Source: Molanna angustata (lineage: Eukaryota > Arthropoda > Insecta > Trichoptera > Molannidae). Taken from it: a DNA stretch of 64,000 nucleotides. Below are positions 1 to 12,500 of the stretch, piece after piece. The stretch spans positions 10,887,321 to 10,951,320 of the forward strand of contig OY754986.1 in assembly GCA_963576475.1 (NCBI GenBank). The letters run 5' to 3'. A program made the position numbers and the translations under genes. The notes beneath the pieces were generated by a model. That model made no database searches and was not told the DNA's origin. It saw only the letters and a program-made list of their open reading frames with translations. Numbering within the stretch: position 1 is the stretch's first letter; the number at the start of each line of letters is the position of its first letter.

Positions 1-113
1 GTCGTTTTAGTGACATATTTGAGGGAAGATTAGGCCTAAACGAACACTGTAATACGCTATATTTTTGTGAAACTTGAGTTTAGCTTTTAAACTGAGATTG
101 TAATACCGGCCTT
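1..113 (-). mobile_element. End of a DNA transposon, in a CSN6 intron
   Basis: Bases 1-113 are a close inverted copy of 53371-53482. Shared blocks include GTAATACCGGCC at the outer end, AACTTGAGTTTAGC and GTCGTTTTAGTGACATA. The 53.4-kb copy has the same type of end at both termini, so this is probably one end of a TIR element whose body lies left of the window. Confidence 0.6.
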
Positions 114-153
114 ATAAGATCTCTGTAACTATAAAAAAGATGAATAGTCTTAC

Positions 154-2182
154 ATCTCCACTCCTTCCATTTGGATTGAGCTGAAGTAAAATGGGAGACT
201 CGTTTATTTCACAGATCTGACGGTGAACGGCAATGTCCTTCTCTGTTGGGAGGTCCCCGGTGGTATACCAACCCAAGAAGTCCATCTCAGAAAACACTTG
301 CTTAACTGAAAACCAAATTCAATTTTATTAAAAAAAAGGAGAATCAATTTCAAAGCAATTTAATTTGAATTGTTTAAACCAAAAATGAGCTACTTTACAT
401 GACCGGTTTCGAGCAACCGCTTAAGAATGCTTCGAAGGTTAAGAAAAAGTTTAAATCCAGAAACCATCCTGGAAGAGATGAAAGGACAGTTGGACCTTCT
501 TTTCCCACGTGTATTCTCCAGGATACATATATGTATACTTTTTTCTTTTTATATTTTTAACTTAAGATAATGTATCTTTATTTTGTACTTTTTTATGTAA
601 ACGGTTTATTACCGTAAATAAGTAAATAAATATATACATACATGGATACATACAAACATTCAAATTTATAATATAGATGTGTGAATTGCATTGACAAATG
701 AGTGGGTTGTGGCCAACACTAAACTCTCCACTACATAGTAAGTGTACACATTTTCTTCTCGAAAGGTTGCCAATCCCTAAATGCATTTTTATAAAGTACA
801 TTTTATATTAGATTCCTAAACAAAAGTTTTCATAAAACACAATACATACAAAAACATTGTCACAAAACACATACTATGTACTCTCTACTTCATATCATAA
901 CCGGTTGAGAAATTGATGTAAAAAATGCTTTAACAATAGACAAGCATTGTATGAGATATGCATGAATACTGATATGAGGCAGTGGATATGTTTAAAGATA
1001 GAAGAATTTGGCATTTGGTTCCCTCTGCCTACCCTGTGAGGAATATGGCATGATAGTATGTAAATTGATATTATAATATTCATATTAGTGAAGAGTAAAA
1101 AATACACTTCTCTATAGAAATAAATACAATATCAATATAAAGTTGATAACTCAAATTTCCCATACAGAACCTATTTTACTTCCACGTAAAAAATATGTTA
1201 AAAAAATGTGGAATCATGGCTCCACTATTCCATAGTAGTGGAGAGTAAAAATAATATTTATTTACTTCTCGTGTCAACTGTAAACAACTTCTCTTTACTC
1301 AAGCTTAATAAGCTTTCAGAGAGGAATGGTATTTATTGTATTTAAAGAATAAATTAATGTGTTAAAAATTGACTATGCATGTTGTATATGGTAAATGAAA
1401 TAAATGAAAACAATCAACATGGAATCATATAATTTACAAATAATGTATTGCAGATAGGAACATGGTATTCAGTTATGAGGGATTGTATTTAGAGCTAAAT
1501 TATATCAAGTATATTTATGTCAATACTTACACTGTTCTTCTTTGATATTATAATAATCTCTATCGATTACGATATCTCCGGCTATAATACTAAAAACTAA
1601 TTCAAAAGAATTCATCACTTCTATGTTACGTCCCTTCTGCTTTCCGATCAACGCACCAATCACTGAAAACAAAAACATTTCATTAATAATAAGAATACAA
1701 TTTTGTTGTAGTCACATTAGATGTTAACTTTATTGAGCTGAAATTATAGGTACTTTATAAATACACTAGTCAACTTTTTAAATTCTTTCATTCCTCCTTC
1801 AATCGATTGTTCACTTTTCACTCCACACCATCACTTTTCATTTAGATGCATTCATTCTCAGTCCATCTAAATTCTACATCAGATCACGTACATCTCCCAT
1901 TTTAGACTGATATTTGCATGATTCTAAAAATGTAAAAAAAATCACACCTGTCTGTGGTGAACCCTCTTGCGCTCTCAATCTCGTCCAATGCTCCGATACA
2001 TTCATTATAACAAGAGGATGTAAGGAAACTGAGACGGATCCAGCTGTACCGGTAGTCACTAACACATTTGACTTATTTGCTGAGGAGTCGCTGGGGCCGG
2101 GAGACGCTGCAGGTGGCTCAGCAACAAAACCAGACGATGCGCTTTCAACCTCGACTTCCATTTCCACCTGAGCGTCAGCCAT
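154..2182 (-). CDS. CSN6: COP9 signalosome complex subunit 6 (5' part, three exons; 3' end off window)
   Basis: CSN6 is a non-catalytic MPN-domain subunit of the COP9 signalosome, the complex that removes NEDD8 from cullins; it pairs with the catalytic subunit CSN5. Coding exons, read on the minus strand, are 2182-1948, 1662-1531 and 305-154. All junctions are GT/AG and the phases agree (235, 132 and 152 bases). The start is the ATG at 2182, opening with [14 protein letters not shown]. After an acidic, Ser/Ala/Pro-rich leader of about 47 residues comes the MPN domain, with the motifs [37 protein letters not shown] and FLGWYTTG. The last visible exon ends at LNPNGRSGD with donor GTAAGA at 153-148, so the C-terminal half lies left of base 1. 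The JAMM metal ligands are not expected in this subunit. Similarity to animal CSN6 is by recall of the family, not by a search. Confidence 0.94.
306..1530. other. CSN6 intron with repeat debris
   Basis: No exon is visible. Bases 395-640 look like the decayed 3' end of a plus-strand LINE: a short RT-tail-like reading is followed by the hairpin tail GGTTTATTACCGTAAATAAG, similar to the tail at 24.67 kb. Bases 716-1258 are a repeat with inverted ends (see separate entry). Confidence 0.45.
716..1258. mobile_element. MITE-like repeat with ACTCTCCACTA ends
   Basis: The left end (ACTAAACTCTCCACTAC) and right end (ATAGTAGTGGAGAGT) are inverted relative to each other. A second, longer copy with nested insertions spans about 29044-29812. 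Internal blocks such as GTTGAGAAATTGATGTAAAA (904-923) recur near 29.73 kb. A related left end occurs at about 57.73 kb. Confidence 0.5.
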
Positions 2183-2462
2183 TGTCTTAAAATAACAATT
2201 TACGATTCACGTCCAAATCAAAATATTAAACACAATTTGACAATTGAAAAACTCGTGAAATAATGCAAAGATAAATTATGATATGTTTTCAAAGATAAAA
2301 TATTCGTAATCTAAAAACTCATTGCCAACTTATAAATCTTGAAAAAATGAGTAATATGGGGGACTTGTAAATCAAAATTTTCACTAGTATGAAAATATTT
2401 TGTTATAAATATTTCAATCATTATGCCTGACATAAAATTTATCACTACCGTCCATAAAGCAG
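2183..2462. promoter_or_regulatory. Probable bidirectional promoter between CSN6 and the MICOS gene
   Basis: CSN6 starts at 2182 on the minus strand and the MICOS gene runs divergently on the plus strand. A candidate first MICOS codon (ATG at 2463) is only 280 bp away. The interval has no ORF and no repeat I recognise. I see no decisive TATA box or initiator, so the call rests on geometry. Confidence 0.3.
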
Positions 2463-2468
2463 ATGTGT
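2463..2468 (+). CDS. Candidate first coding exon of the MICOS gene (ATG TGT)
   Basis: The first clear MICOS exon (6543) has in-frame stops just upstream and no start codon, so an upstream exon ending in phase 0 is required. At 2463 the sequence ATG TGT is followed directly by the strong donor GTGAGT (2469-2474), which is phase 0 and would give M-C-I-R-K-V. This is the neatest candidate I found, but such a short match can arise by chance; another ATG-containing exon between 2.2 and 6.5 kb is possible. Confidence 0.25.
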
Positions 2469-2936
2469 GTGAGTCTCGTACTAAAGGAGAAGTAGGGAGA
2501 GTGGCTCTGTTTTTTTAACAGCTACGGCAACTTCAACTACCTTACTGAAAGAAGGTTTAATCTGGAGAAAATTTTGTTAAATTGTAAAAATAACTTCTCA
2601 GTTTTTGGAAACATTAATAATTATTATAGGATCCATTTTGTCATCTCATATAACAAGGAAGAGGGTGGATAAAAGTGTTTAAATGCTAGCTAGACAGTAC
2701 CTGACTAAATATGGCAGGGAAGAAAGTTATGTGCCGCGAGTAAAATATTAAAAATTTATAAAATTGGTAGATATACAGATGAATAACAATTGTTGAAAAG
2801 GACAAATTAAACACATTGGCTCCTGCTGGAAAGTAATCACAAAAATGCTGTCTCTGAAAAGAATATCTTAAGATCTTACCAAACTGCTCTCTAACCAAGA
2901 CTGCAATGAAGCACTTACACTTAAATATTTTTTTAT

Positions 2937-3189
2937 AAATTAAAACTATAACGGGTATTTTAAATCAAACAAATGATTTGGTCTACATATATATTTTTTC
3001 CTGAGTCCAGGACGACCGTTTCAGCTTATTAGGCCAGTTGATAAGGGCCTAATAAGCTGAAACGGTCGTCCTGGACTCAGGAAAAAATATATATGTAGAC
3101 CAAATCATTTGTTTGATTTAAAATACCCATTATGGAATTCTACATATTCAACACCGTCAGCATTGACAAAATTAAAAAATTAAAACTAT
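2937..3189. mobile_element. Palindromic element P1 with 13-bp target duplication
   Basis: Bases 2953-3035 and 3046-3128 are perfect inverted copies (83 bp arms) around a 10-bp spacer. A non-palindromic tail (3129-3176) follows. The block is bracketed by the direct repeat AAATTAAAACTAT (2937-2949 and 3177-3189), which fits a target-site duplication. Each arm contains CTGAAACGGTCGTC, i.e. GAAAC-G-GTC, the 3' half of a short-stem-III hammerhead; the 5' core (TTGATAA in the spacer) is degenerate. The architecture matches element P2 at 30.2 kb. Confidence 0.7.
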
Positions 3190-3430
3190 CTTAAAATTAC
3201 CCCCCGTTGTTCATTGTACCGGAAAGAAATTTTATTAATAATACTTAATTTCACCCCCGGAGATTATATGAATCTGAAACACACTTAGTCACTACGATGC
3301 GATTAATTTTATTATTATACACAAAATAAAAAAAAACCTAGAGCCGTCCGACAGCCCAAGCACGTGGCGTTACATTTTATAAGATAGACAGTTCGATATG
3401 CGTTAGACTCGATACACTACAGGAAGAAAT

Positions 3431-3448
3431 AGGGGGGGGGGGGGGGGT
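3431..3448. repeat. Poly-G tract
   Basis: A run of about 17 consecutive G residues sits in an otherwise AT-rich stretch (3190-3720) in which I see no gene. Confidence 0.8.
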
Positions 3449-3749
3449 AAGCCAAAGAACCTTGTGGAAAAACTCATATTTTAGGAATCTGCAACTACAT
3501 TTTACATTTTAAATTTATTTTCAATACAAAAGTTAATGTTCAAATATATGAACAAGGCCTGGCAGCCGCCATAAGCCGTTCCTAGTAGTAACAAAATAAA
3601 TATATTAGACCAAAGAAAAATAATGGGTATTGGGTTTCTTTGCTATATTATTGCATGACAATATATCGATCACAATACTCATGTAAATATCAATTTAGAT
3701 CTTTTCTAGTCGATTAAAATAATAATGCTATTTTTACTTCCATATTTTT

Positions 3750-4130
3750 ATTTTATTTATTTATTTATTTTATTATATAAAATACAATTTTCCTTAAATC
3801 TAGTAACAAAGAATTTTTTTTTTAATACAATATAATATATTTAACTTAGGTTACATAATAGTTACCAGATATTTTACTATTGTCATAAACTGCCTCACTA
3901 GGTGAAACCTGTTCTGAGACAGTGTATAGATGTCTTATTAGTTTTCAGTTTTGGTTAGTAACTATGGGAGTATTTTATGAGTTCAGGTGATTAATTTATT
4001 TTTAATATAGTCTTTGCCCTTTTTTTAATCCAAATTTTAATGTCTCGCTTAAATATTTTCAGGTTACTGTTTTGTCTAAGTGTTAAAGGAAGTTCGTTGT
4101 ATAATTTGACTCCAAAACATTAACGATAAA
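3750..4130 (-). mobile_element. Decayed LINE 3' fragment
   Basis: The minus-strand reading at about 4015-4130 gives KLYNELPLTLRQ and KIFKRDIKIW, the typical C-terminal tail of CR1/Jockey-like reverse transcriptases (LWNxLP...FKxxL). A TTTA-rich tract at about 3750-3775 fits its TAAA-type 3' tail. No open frame survives. Confidence 0.5.
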
Positions 4131-5060
4131 GTTGGACATTAAATGGTTCATGAATAAATACATTCCTCCACGAACACATTATTGCTGAAAAGAGCAAAAT
4201 GAAATATTTTTTTCATTTGGTTGTGGTAGCCTTGGAAATTCAATGACATTTACATAATTTTTGGAGAGACGTCAAAAAATGGTAAATTTGAAAATTTTGT
4301 ATTTTACATATTATTACTAATAATTTTCAATATTTATTAAATTTTTTATATTTTCAGAAGTGATTTTATTTTCCAACTGTATATTGTATTTGAGTCTTCG
4401 CATTTTATTTGAAACAAATGAATGCAAGTCTATTTTTGAAATTTAACTAGTTAATAATATTTTTTTAAGAAATTCGTTCAGAGACAGACAAACTTTACAA
4501 TTCTTCTCGTTTTAATGTCGGTTTATTTATAATTTCACCCCTACAAATTCTGTATTTTTTTGTTGTCTGATAGTTAATCAACTATGTACATGGTTGTTTT
4601 TTAAGGGGCTATGTCATTCTTATAAATTCGAGTTTATCGCAATATAGCTATCTCTTTTGACGGCCCAGGACACCCGAATTGCTTACAATGATTTTCAACT
4701 TATTTTCTCTGCTTTGAATCAAACCCTATAATATGTCAACTTAAAAGTTATGGTATTTTTAAGTATTTACAATATCTGGCATCTCCAGAGACTTAAAGCA
4801 GTTCCGAAGAATCGATAGGTGGCAGACGAATAGTTCAGCATTATATGCATAGGCTTGAGCCATATCACACCTCACACTAGTGCATTGATATTGTTTTATT
4901 TCACATGCATTTTTTTTTTTTTATAGCAATTATATTTTTTTTGTAATTAACATTGATTATTAATAAATGTTTATATTGAAGTAGTAGTGCTCATTATTTT
5001 AATATATTACAGTAATTCAAATGAATTATCACTATACCCCAGCAACCGACATATCCATAG
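4131..5060. other. Unassigned AT-rich sequence
   Basis: I see no exon, RNA gene or repeat pair here beyond short A/T runs. Confidence 0.5.
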
Positions 5061-5061
5061 A

Positions 5062-5332
5062 TATATATCGTCGCTTAAGGTCTAATACCGCGTAAGTCAA
5101 TATCGACAACTTTACAGTAGAACAAAAAAAACATTTAAAATTCTTATTACATGTCATTTAAATATACTTTCTTTTGGAAATACTAATTAAAAAAAAAACA
5201 TGCCAACTAACGCGGCTTTGTGTTTTTATATTTTTATATCAAATGTCATAAGAATTTTAGAAAGTTTTTTGCTCTACTGTAAAGTTGCTGATATTGACTT
5301 ACGCGGTGTTAGATCTTAAGCGACGATATGTT
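5062..5332. mobile_element. MITE with ~70-bp terminal inverted repeats
   Basis: The left end ATATCGTCGCTTAAG continues through CGCGTAAGTCAATATC and CTTTACAGTAGA. It is mirrored at the right by TCTACTGTAAAG, GATATTGACTTACGCG and CTTAAGCGACGATAT. The AT-rich centre has no ORF. The superfamily is not determined. Confidence 0.7.
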
Positions 5333-6009
5333 GTATGGCATTGTGGATCTAATGCATTATTTAACCAGATATTAAGCAAAAATATTTAATACCTACATTC
5401 TCCTCATATGGTGTAATTTTTTTATATCTGTTATTGATTTCAATTTTTATTAGTGAATTCAAATACATACTATCTGGCCATATTTTGGATGTTCAATATT
5501 TATTTCAAACATATTAATTAGAGTTATAATATTTTCAGAATTAACGTCATGGCACATTTCAAACAATTTTATTGATTATAATTATTTTATGACGAGTTGT
5601 TATCTATTCTGAGGAAGAAGCAGTCACTTTGAAACCAGTTGAAAAAATAACTCGTGTGGTTTAAACACGGTTTAAAATTTGGACAACGTCGGTGGCTTTG
5701 TTTATTTTCTCTAATCCGCAAATTGGTTATCTTATTTCTAAATTCTCCTTTACCACTCTCTTTTCCATGGCTCTTTGACATTGTCCAAAGGGTTGCCAAC
5801 CAGAAGTGGAGTCGAACCACAGACTCCAAGTGATGGAATGGTGACCTATAACGGTCAGAAAGTGTTGGAAGACCTCATACAAGGAGGTCCAACGTTATAA
5901 GACAAGAGGCTGAAAGCGGTTGAATATGTGGTCTATCCAGGATAGGGAGCTGTGGAATTCTCCGGGGGAGATTTATGTCCATTATTTGACAAAGAGGGCT
6001 GATTTTCTT

Positions 6010-6165
6010 CTTCTTCAATGGCTCTACAGTCCATATCGAGCCTTGGCCTCCAGCAATTTCCTCCTCCAACTTCTGACCTTCCAGTTTGGCACACTCAGAA
6101 GCTGGGATGCACACTTCACAATATAGTCTTCCCATCGCAGCCTCAGTCTCCCGACCTTTCTTTTA
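6010..6165 (-). mobile_element. RTE-type LINE 3' fragment
   Basis: The minus strand reads KRKVGRLRLRWEDYI...WKVRSWRRKLLEAKARYGL, the usual C-terminus of RTE-like reverse transcriptases (GRPxLRW..., RxLLxEA). The same 3' motif (GGCTCTACAGTCCATATCGA on the plus strand) is seen near 8.49 kb, and a related tail near 33.53 kb. Confidence 0.65.
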
Positions 6166-6363
6166 ATAATAATAATAATAATGAACACTTCCTTGCACCC
6201 TGCGCAAGTGGCGAGTTTATTGCTGTATGGCAATTTCTACCAGTGTTTCCAGCCCAGAGAAGCAATATTTGCGTGAGAAATAAATTTCTCCTCTGCTGGG
6301 AATCGAACCCAGGACGCCCATACAGAAACCGAACGGCTAACCAACTGTGCCACAGCAGTCGGC
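6164..6363 (-). mobile_element. tRNA-derived SINE, family B, copy 1
   Basis: Read on the minus strand, a tRNA-like head (GCCGACTGCTGTGGCACAGT ... GGTTCGATTCC) is followed by a body containing AACTCGCCACTTGCGCAGGG and an (ATT)n tail. Five copies occur in the window: 6.2, 17.1, 20.4, 25.4 and 58.8 kb. Confidence 0.85.
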
Positions 6364-6542
6364 CACCTGGGTGCCCCTTGAAGACTGTTTTTTTGGTACC
6401 CGCGATGTTGACATTTCCTGAACATGCCCAGCACCATTTAAGCCTGCTTAGTCTTATATGTTCATAAAGTTTCGGAGCTTTATATATGTGAGGGCTGATA
6501 TTATGATGACTTAATTTTGATAATATAAAATTAAACTTTCAG

Positions 6543-9500
6543 ATCCGTAAAGTAATATTAGGCTCCTCCACCCTGGTGCTGTCTGCAGTCCCCCTAAAGG
6601 CAGCCGCACCATCAGACCCTCCACCTCCTCAGGATGACAAAAAGGAACAAGGTGACATGATCTGCAGACCGTCTGAGCTCCCATACTACCCCTCACCTAC
6701 GTAAGGATATTTTTTATATAAGGAATATATCAAGGTCGTAGTGCAGTGGTGAACTGAGTCAAACCACACACCCTATGTTTTGAAATAATGGCTGTCAAAG
6801 TTTGATGCACAACTAAGCCACGAAGGCAGACAATATATTGTGTATTCAGCAATAAAAATTGTAAGAATTAATTACGTCACTAAATTCAAATTAAGATAAC
6901 GTTGTTAAAAAAAGCTTGAGATATACTACTATAATTTGAATATTTTTTATAGAAAATCAAATTATCTAGTTGGGGTGTTTCGGTGTTTTTCAATATTTTT
7001 AAAAATTTTGGAAATATATGCAGTTAAACACAAATTAGTCATAAAATTATTTTTCTTAATAAAAATGGTTTGAGAAACCCTGGAAATTTTTCATGAAAAA
7101 GAGTTTGAGATATTATATTTGTCCATATTTGTACAAATTTGCAGTGTAATATGTGGAAATATAAAATAAAAATTCAATTGTTGATGACCCCTGACTGGAG
7201 CAAAACTTCTAAATTCTGAGTATATTAGATTTTTAGGACTAAAATTTTCTATTCTTTCTGAAATTTTGGGTTCTGTGCATTAAGCGGATCAGAATTTATA
7301 AGCGGGGGAGAAACACAGGCATACACACATTAAATTTTTTTCCATAAAGAAGGCAATATGAGATCATAGAAAATACACATATAAAAATGACTGATACGAT
7401 AGGATTTTTGCCTCTCTTAACAACGGCATCGGCATACCGACGATCTGATGCCTGCACTTCGTGGACGCACTTGTATGAATTCCTAGACCAGGAATTTTAA
7501 AATCCATTTGATGCGCTCCGTTCGCTGCACCTGTATGGACACTGGCCTTATACTGCATTTAATTTTGTTCTCTAAAATTGAAATACATTAAGTATGAATT
7601 ATATTTTAAATAAATTATTACTTTCAGGTCTACAGTATCAAAATTAGATTTGGACGAGGTCAGCGAATTCGAAAAGACCTTAATGGAACCAGTGAGGATT
7701 GTCAGAACTACTGTAGTGACGGCTGTGAATCAAGTCAAAGATGTCGCCTCTCAAGTTCATAAAACTGTTAATGATACTTCCGATCAATTCTCATGTATGT
7801 ATTTATTACTTAAGTAAACTTATTTATAATGCTACACTGTTGTACCAAATATACTTATATTATTTAAGGTTGTTAATATAAATATTGTAAATGTCGGCCT
7901 TCGTGGTCCAGTTGGTTAGGTATGTGATTGGTGATACAAGGGTTCCGGGTTCGATTCCTGGTGGAGACACAGTTTTTAATTGTGTTTTCAGTCTGGATCT
8001 GTGCGACGATTAATATTGTAAATCTCCAAATTGTGGTAACATGTTATTTTGTGCATGAAATTTATTAATTATACAAATTCTTACTGTATTATCAAGTTGT
8101 TGCTTTTAAACTGTAAATAATATTGATTATCTATGGATTATTGCAATCTAAAATTATATTATACTTACATATCCAGATGGTTCGATGGCAGTAATCCAGT
8201 GGTCGCGAATTCAAATCCTGCCTCCACCAATTTCGTTCACCTATTGCAAAAGCATTTATGCTTATTTTGGGAATGTACGAAGATGTATATGTACGTGTTT
8301 AACAAGGGCATATTCATTTATTCTTTAAAAAAAATATATTTTAAATGTTTCAGTTCTAGTAGCGTATCTTAGAGAAGAGGATAACGAAGCTCAGAGAATT
8401 GGAGCCACCGCAATGGGAACATTGACTGGTTTTATATTTGGTCTTCGCGGTGGAATTATCAAGGTGTGTTCATATATTAATTCTTTGATGGCCCTACAGT
8501 CCATATCGAACATTGGCCTCCATCAATCCTCTCCTCCAACTCCTCTTGTCCTCCAATTGTGTTTGTAGCAGTTAGGTTGCGTCCTTCCTAACTTCATCCA
8601 CTGTCCCGCTGTCTCTAGAAATAGTAGACTTTCCTTGGAAGGTTTATTTTATGAAAGTTGACGGGCATAGCATTCGCTGATATTGGAGGTGTTATGACAT
8701 TCATTAGCCACTCAGGCTGGTTCGGGGTGGATAAGTAAGGGGGAGGACAGTCCCATTTGTAGTATCAAGGCCTTAGTGTGTTCTCCTTTAGAACTGACAC
8801 TTTGCCATTATTCACAGGATCCAGGAGCCTATGTAGAGTATCACTCTTCTCTCGAAACCATCTAGCATTTCTGACCACTGTTCTAATTATTGTTTTGTAC
8901 AGGGTAATTGTTATGAATGATCTTGAATCATTAAACAGAGCTATCAAAATCCCTATTATTTTTTTTTCCTCTTAGCGATTTTGTTCCGTTTCTATCGGGG
9001 TACGTTTTGACCATGATCCTGGAATTGGCGAGTCTGGTTATTACATTGAAGCGACTGCCGTCTGACCTTCTTAACCCTTAGAAAGGGGAACCAGACAAAT
9101 TGGATCATGGCTACACATAGCTAGTGATATAAATCCGCACATCCGCCAATATTAATTTTAATTTTTCTATGGACATTTCTGGACTTAAGAACTGGGAGTA
9201 GGGATAAGGTTGTTTTTTGTTTTTTAATAATGATTTGATTTGATTTTCGTTTGGCCTCGGTACAGGCATCCTTTTCACCCACATGGGCAGCGTCCAAAAT
9301 TCACAGCCTTGAGTCCAGCTTTGTCAGCCAGTCCACCGCCTCCAGTCTCGCCTCATGGATATCCCGGAGGTTATTTCATGAGCTGGCAGTCCTGCACCAT
9401 ATGCTTTAATGTCTGCTCGGCCCCACGTTCACAATTTGGTTTCTCTCTCTTCCCCCATTTCTAGAGCATGTCATTACAACAGCCTTGCTCTGTTCTTACC

Positions 9501-12500
9501 CTGTTTTGCTGCACCCATGTTTTACATGACAGGTAAAACCCTGGTACTTGGGTTTTTGGGTCTACTATCAGGTGATTGTTTTGTATGTTAATGTTAGCCC
9601 ATCTTTCTTTCCAAGTTGATTAAATACTGAAATCCTCTACCTCGACTGACCAAATTGGGTTACGGGATCTTAGCCTCTTTTGGGGTGAGTGGAAGATGTC
9701 ATCAAAAGCCGGAAATATTACTATTATTAAAGAATATTATTAATAATAGTAATAATATTTTGTGAAAAATTGGGTCATACTTATCTTTAAAGACATATAT
9801 ATTAATCATTTTATAGGTACGGGATCTTAGCCTCTTTTGGGGTGAGTGAAAGATGTCATCAAAAGCCGGAAATATTACTATTATTAAAGAATATTATTAA
9901 TAATAGTAATAATATTTTGTGAAAAATTGGGTCGTACTTCTTCTTCTTCTTTCGTGTCAGCAACGCATTGGGTCGTACTTATCTTTAAAGACATATATAT
10001 TAATCATTTTATAGGTACGGGATCTTAGCCTCTTTTGGGGTGAGTGGAAGATGTCATCAAAAGCCGGAAATATTACTATAATTAAACAATATTATTAATA
10101 ATAGTCACAATATTTTGTGAAAAATTGGGTCGTACTTATCTTTAAAGACATATATATTAATCATTTTATAGGTACGGGATCTTAGCCTCTTTTGGGGTGA
10201 GTGGAAGATGTCATCAAAAGCCGGAAATATTACTATTATTAAACAATATTATTAATAATAGTAACAATATTTTGTGAAAAATTGGGTCGTACTTATCTTT
10301 AAAGACATTTATATTAATCATTTTCATATCTTAAAGTTTTTGATAAGTATTTATTTACAAATATATGACATTACTTTTTAAAAAGACAACAATGATAGAA
10401 AATATAAATTAAAACATACACATGGTATGTATACAATGATTTATACAATAAAATGATGGGCAAAGCAGTGAAATACCCATGGGTATGCCTTTTTGTGTGA
10501 AGTATATATCTACCTATTTTCTCTTACATATGCTAGAGATATCCCTGATGTTATTTTAGGAGCAGGGATGTATAATGTATTTATTGACATATGAATACAG
10601 AAGTATAATGTTAATTTTATTTTTTTAGAACATTGAACAATAATTTAAATTTACCTTTTGTTTAAAATTATTTGTTTTCAGAAAGTCACATACAGTTTAT
10701 TGGGTACAGCTGCAATGGGTTCCTTGTGTTATCCGGAGGAAGCCAGTCAATACCTGGACCAATCTGTCGATGAAGGAAAGCATCTTGCGCAAGTCCTTTA
10801 TAATTTCGCCATGGGAGGTAAACATTGAAGTCATCATCATAATCATCATTATTATTTATTTATTTACAAACAAGTGTACAAAAGGGTGTTTACTGCAATC
10901 ATAATATCAAGAAACCTCTTCTTAGCTTAGCAATTTGAAAATAATTTTTGGTACCGTATGGTATTTTCAAAATAACAGCAAAAGATAGAAAGAAAATATG
11001 ACTATAATAGCAACAAGAGAATGACATAAAGAAGAATCTTACAACAGAGATCGATAATCGGTTTCTTTGTGAAAGTTTTGCTTTCATTTAATCCAAAATT
11101 GTGCCAGTAAACTCAATACAATGTATATAAAATGAAACAAATTGATTATTCAATGATAAGAAAACAGTTGATAAATCATCTGCTTGGTATATGTTTCATT
11201 TAATATCAATGCCATTTATTTTTCTATTGAGGGGGGTCAAGCTGGCCAGTTACACCCTTATTCTAATTAGGCAGATAAGATTATAGGGAGTCTGGATCTA
11301 GATGAAAACCTCTTGATTGACGGGAATCGAACCGGCCAACCGAGAGACTATATCGTGAGCCCAGATATCCTGAATGGCCAAACCTGTTCCTCTTATTATT
11401 AGAAACTGAAGGTTTTCACACAATATCTAAAATAACTCCGATATTACATAAAACAAGAAGGTTGCTGAAGGGTGTATTAAATAATAAAAGATCAATTACT
11501 TACATGGTTTATTTTAACGAAAACACAAAATTAAAATATAATATTAATTACTAAATTATTTATACGTTTATGTAAATTATAATCTACAACAATTATTCGA
11601 GGACGAAATCAACTATCGACGAAGTGACAGACGCGCAGCGTAACAGGTATCGAAGGAGAGACACCGAGCTGCGGCGTGCGCGCGTTTAAATATCGCAAAG
11701 TGCGTCATTGTTACCTGGAGGAAGGTGTAGTGATGTGCGGGAACGTCCGCCACACTATAAATCCATTTTCTGAAATAAACATCTCCACTATGTTGAAATC
11801 GTAGAATATATTGTTGATACAGTCATTGTATGTAATTTGTAGACATTAAACAGATCTTTATTTTTTAGTATTTAATTTTTTTGCCGCTTGCTACATTACA
11901 ACACAATACACACCACAAGGAATATTTTTACTCTTTGAGGGTAACTGATCTTATCGATCAATTCAATTCAAATGAATGGAATATAATAGTAGGTAATGCA
12001 TATTATTGACATGAATATCAATCACTCCGTAGCTCTGACGGAATAACTGTCAAACATTCCTACCCTGGAACACATTCATTCTACCTCCATACAACACATT
12101 CTTATCTCATTCTGGCTTCTAACATTCCCTTCTCTCAATATCTTATTCACTATTTTAAATATTCAAGTATAAAAATGTATGTTTTATATACCTACAATAT
12201 TTTTTTTTTTTTGTTGGCTCTTCACCCGTACCTACAATATTCTTTTGCCTTTTATACATACAAAGGTCAATTTTTGAAACTCTTCATAATTAACAAAAGA
12301 TGTATCATTCCTCTCAACTATTATCACTAACAATAGTTGCTAGTGTTCTATTATTGCCAGAAACATTTTCTTTGATCTTCTTTGCCGCCTTTTACTTGAG
12401 AACCTTCAAATTGAATTATTTTTAAAATCTGGCTCAGGAAATCATATCAGCTTTTCATTATTATTATTTTTTTCATTTAATTTTCATGATGGATTAGTTT

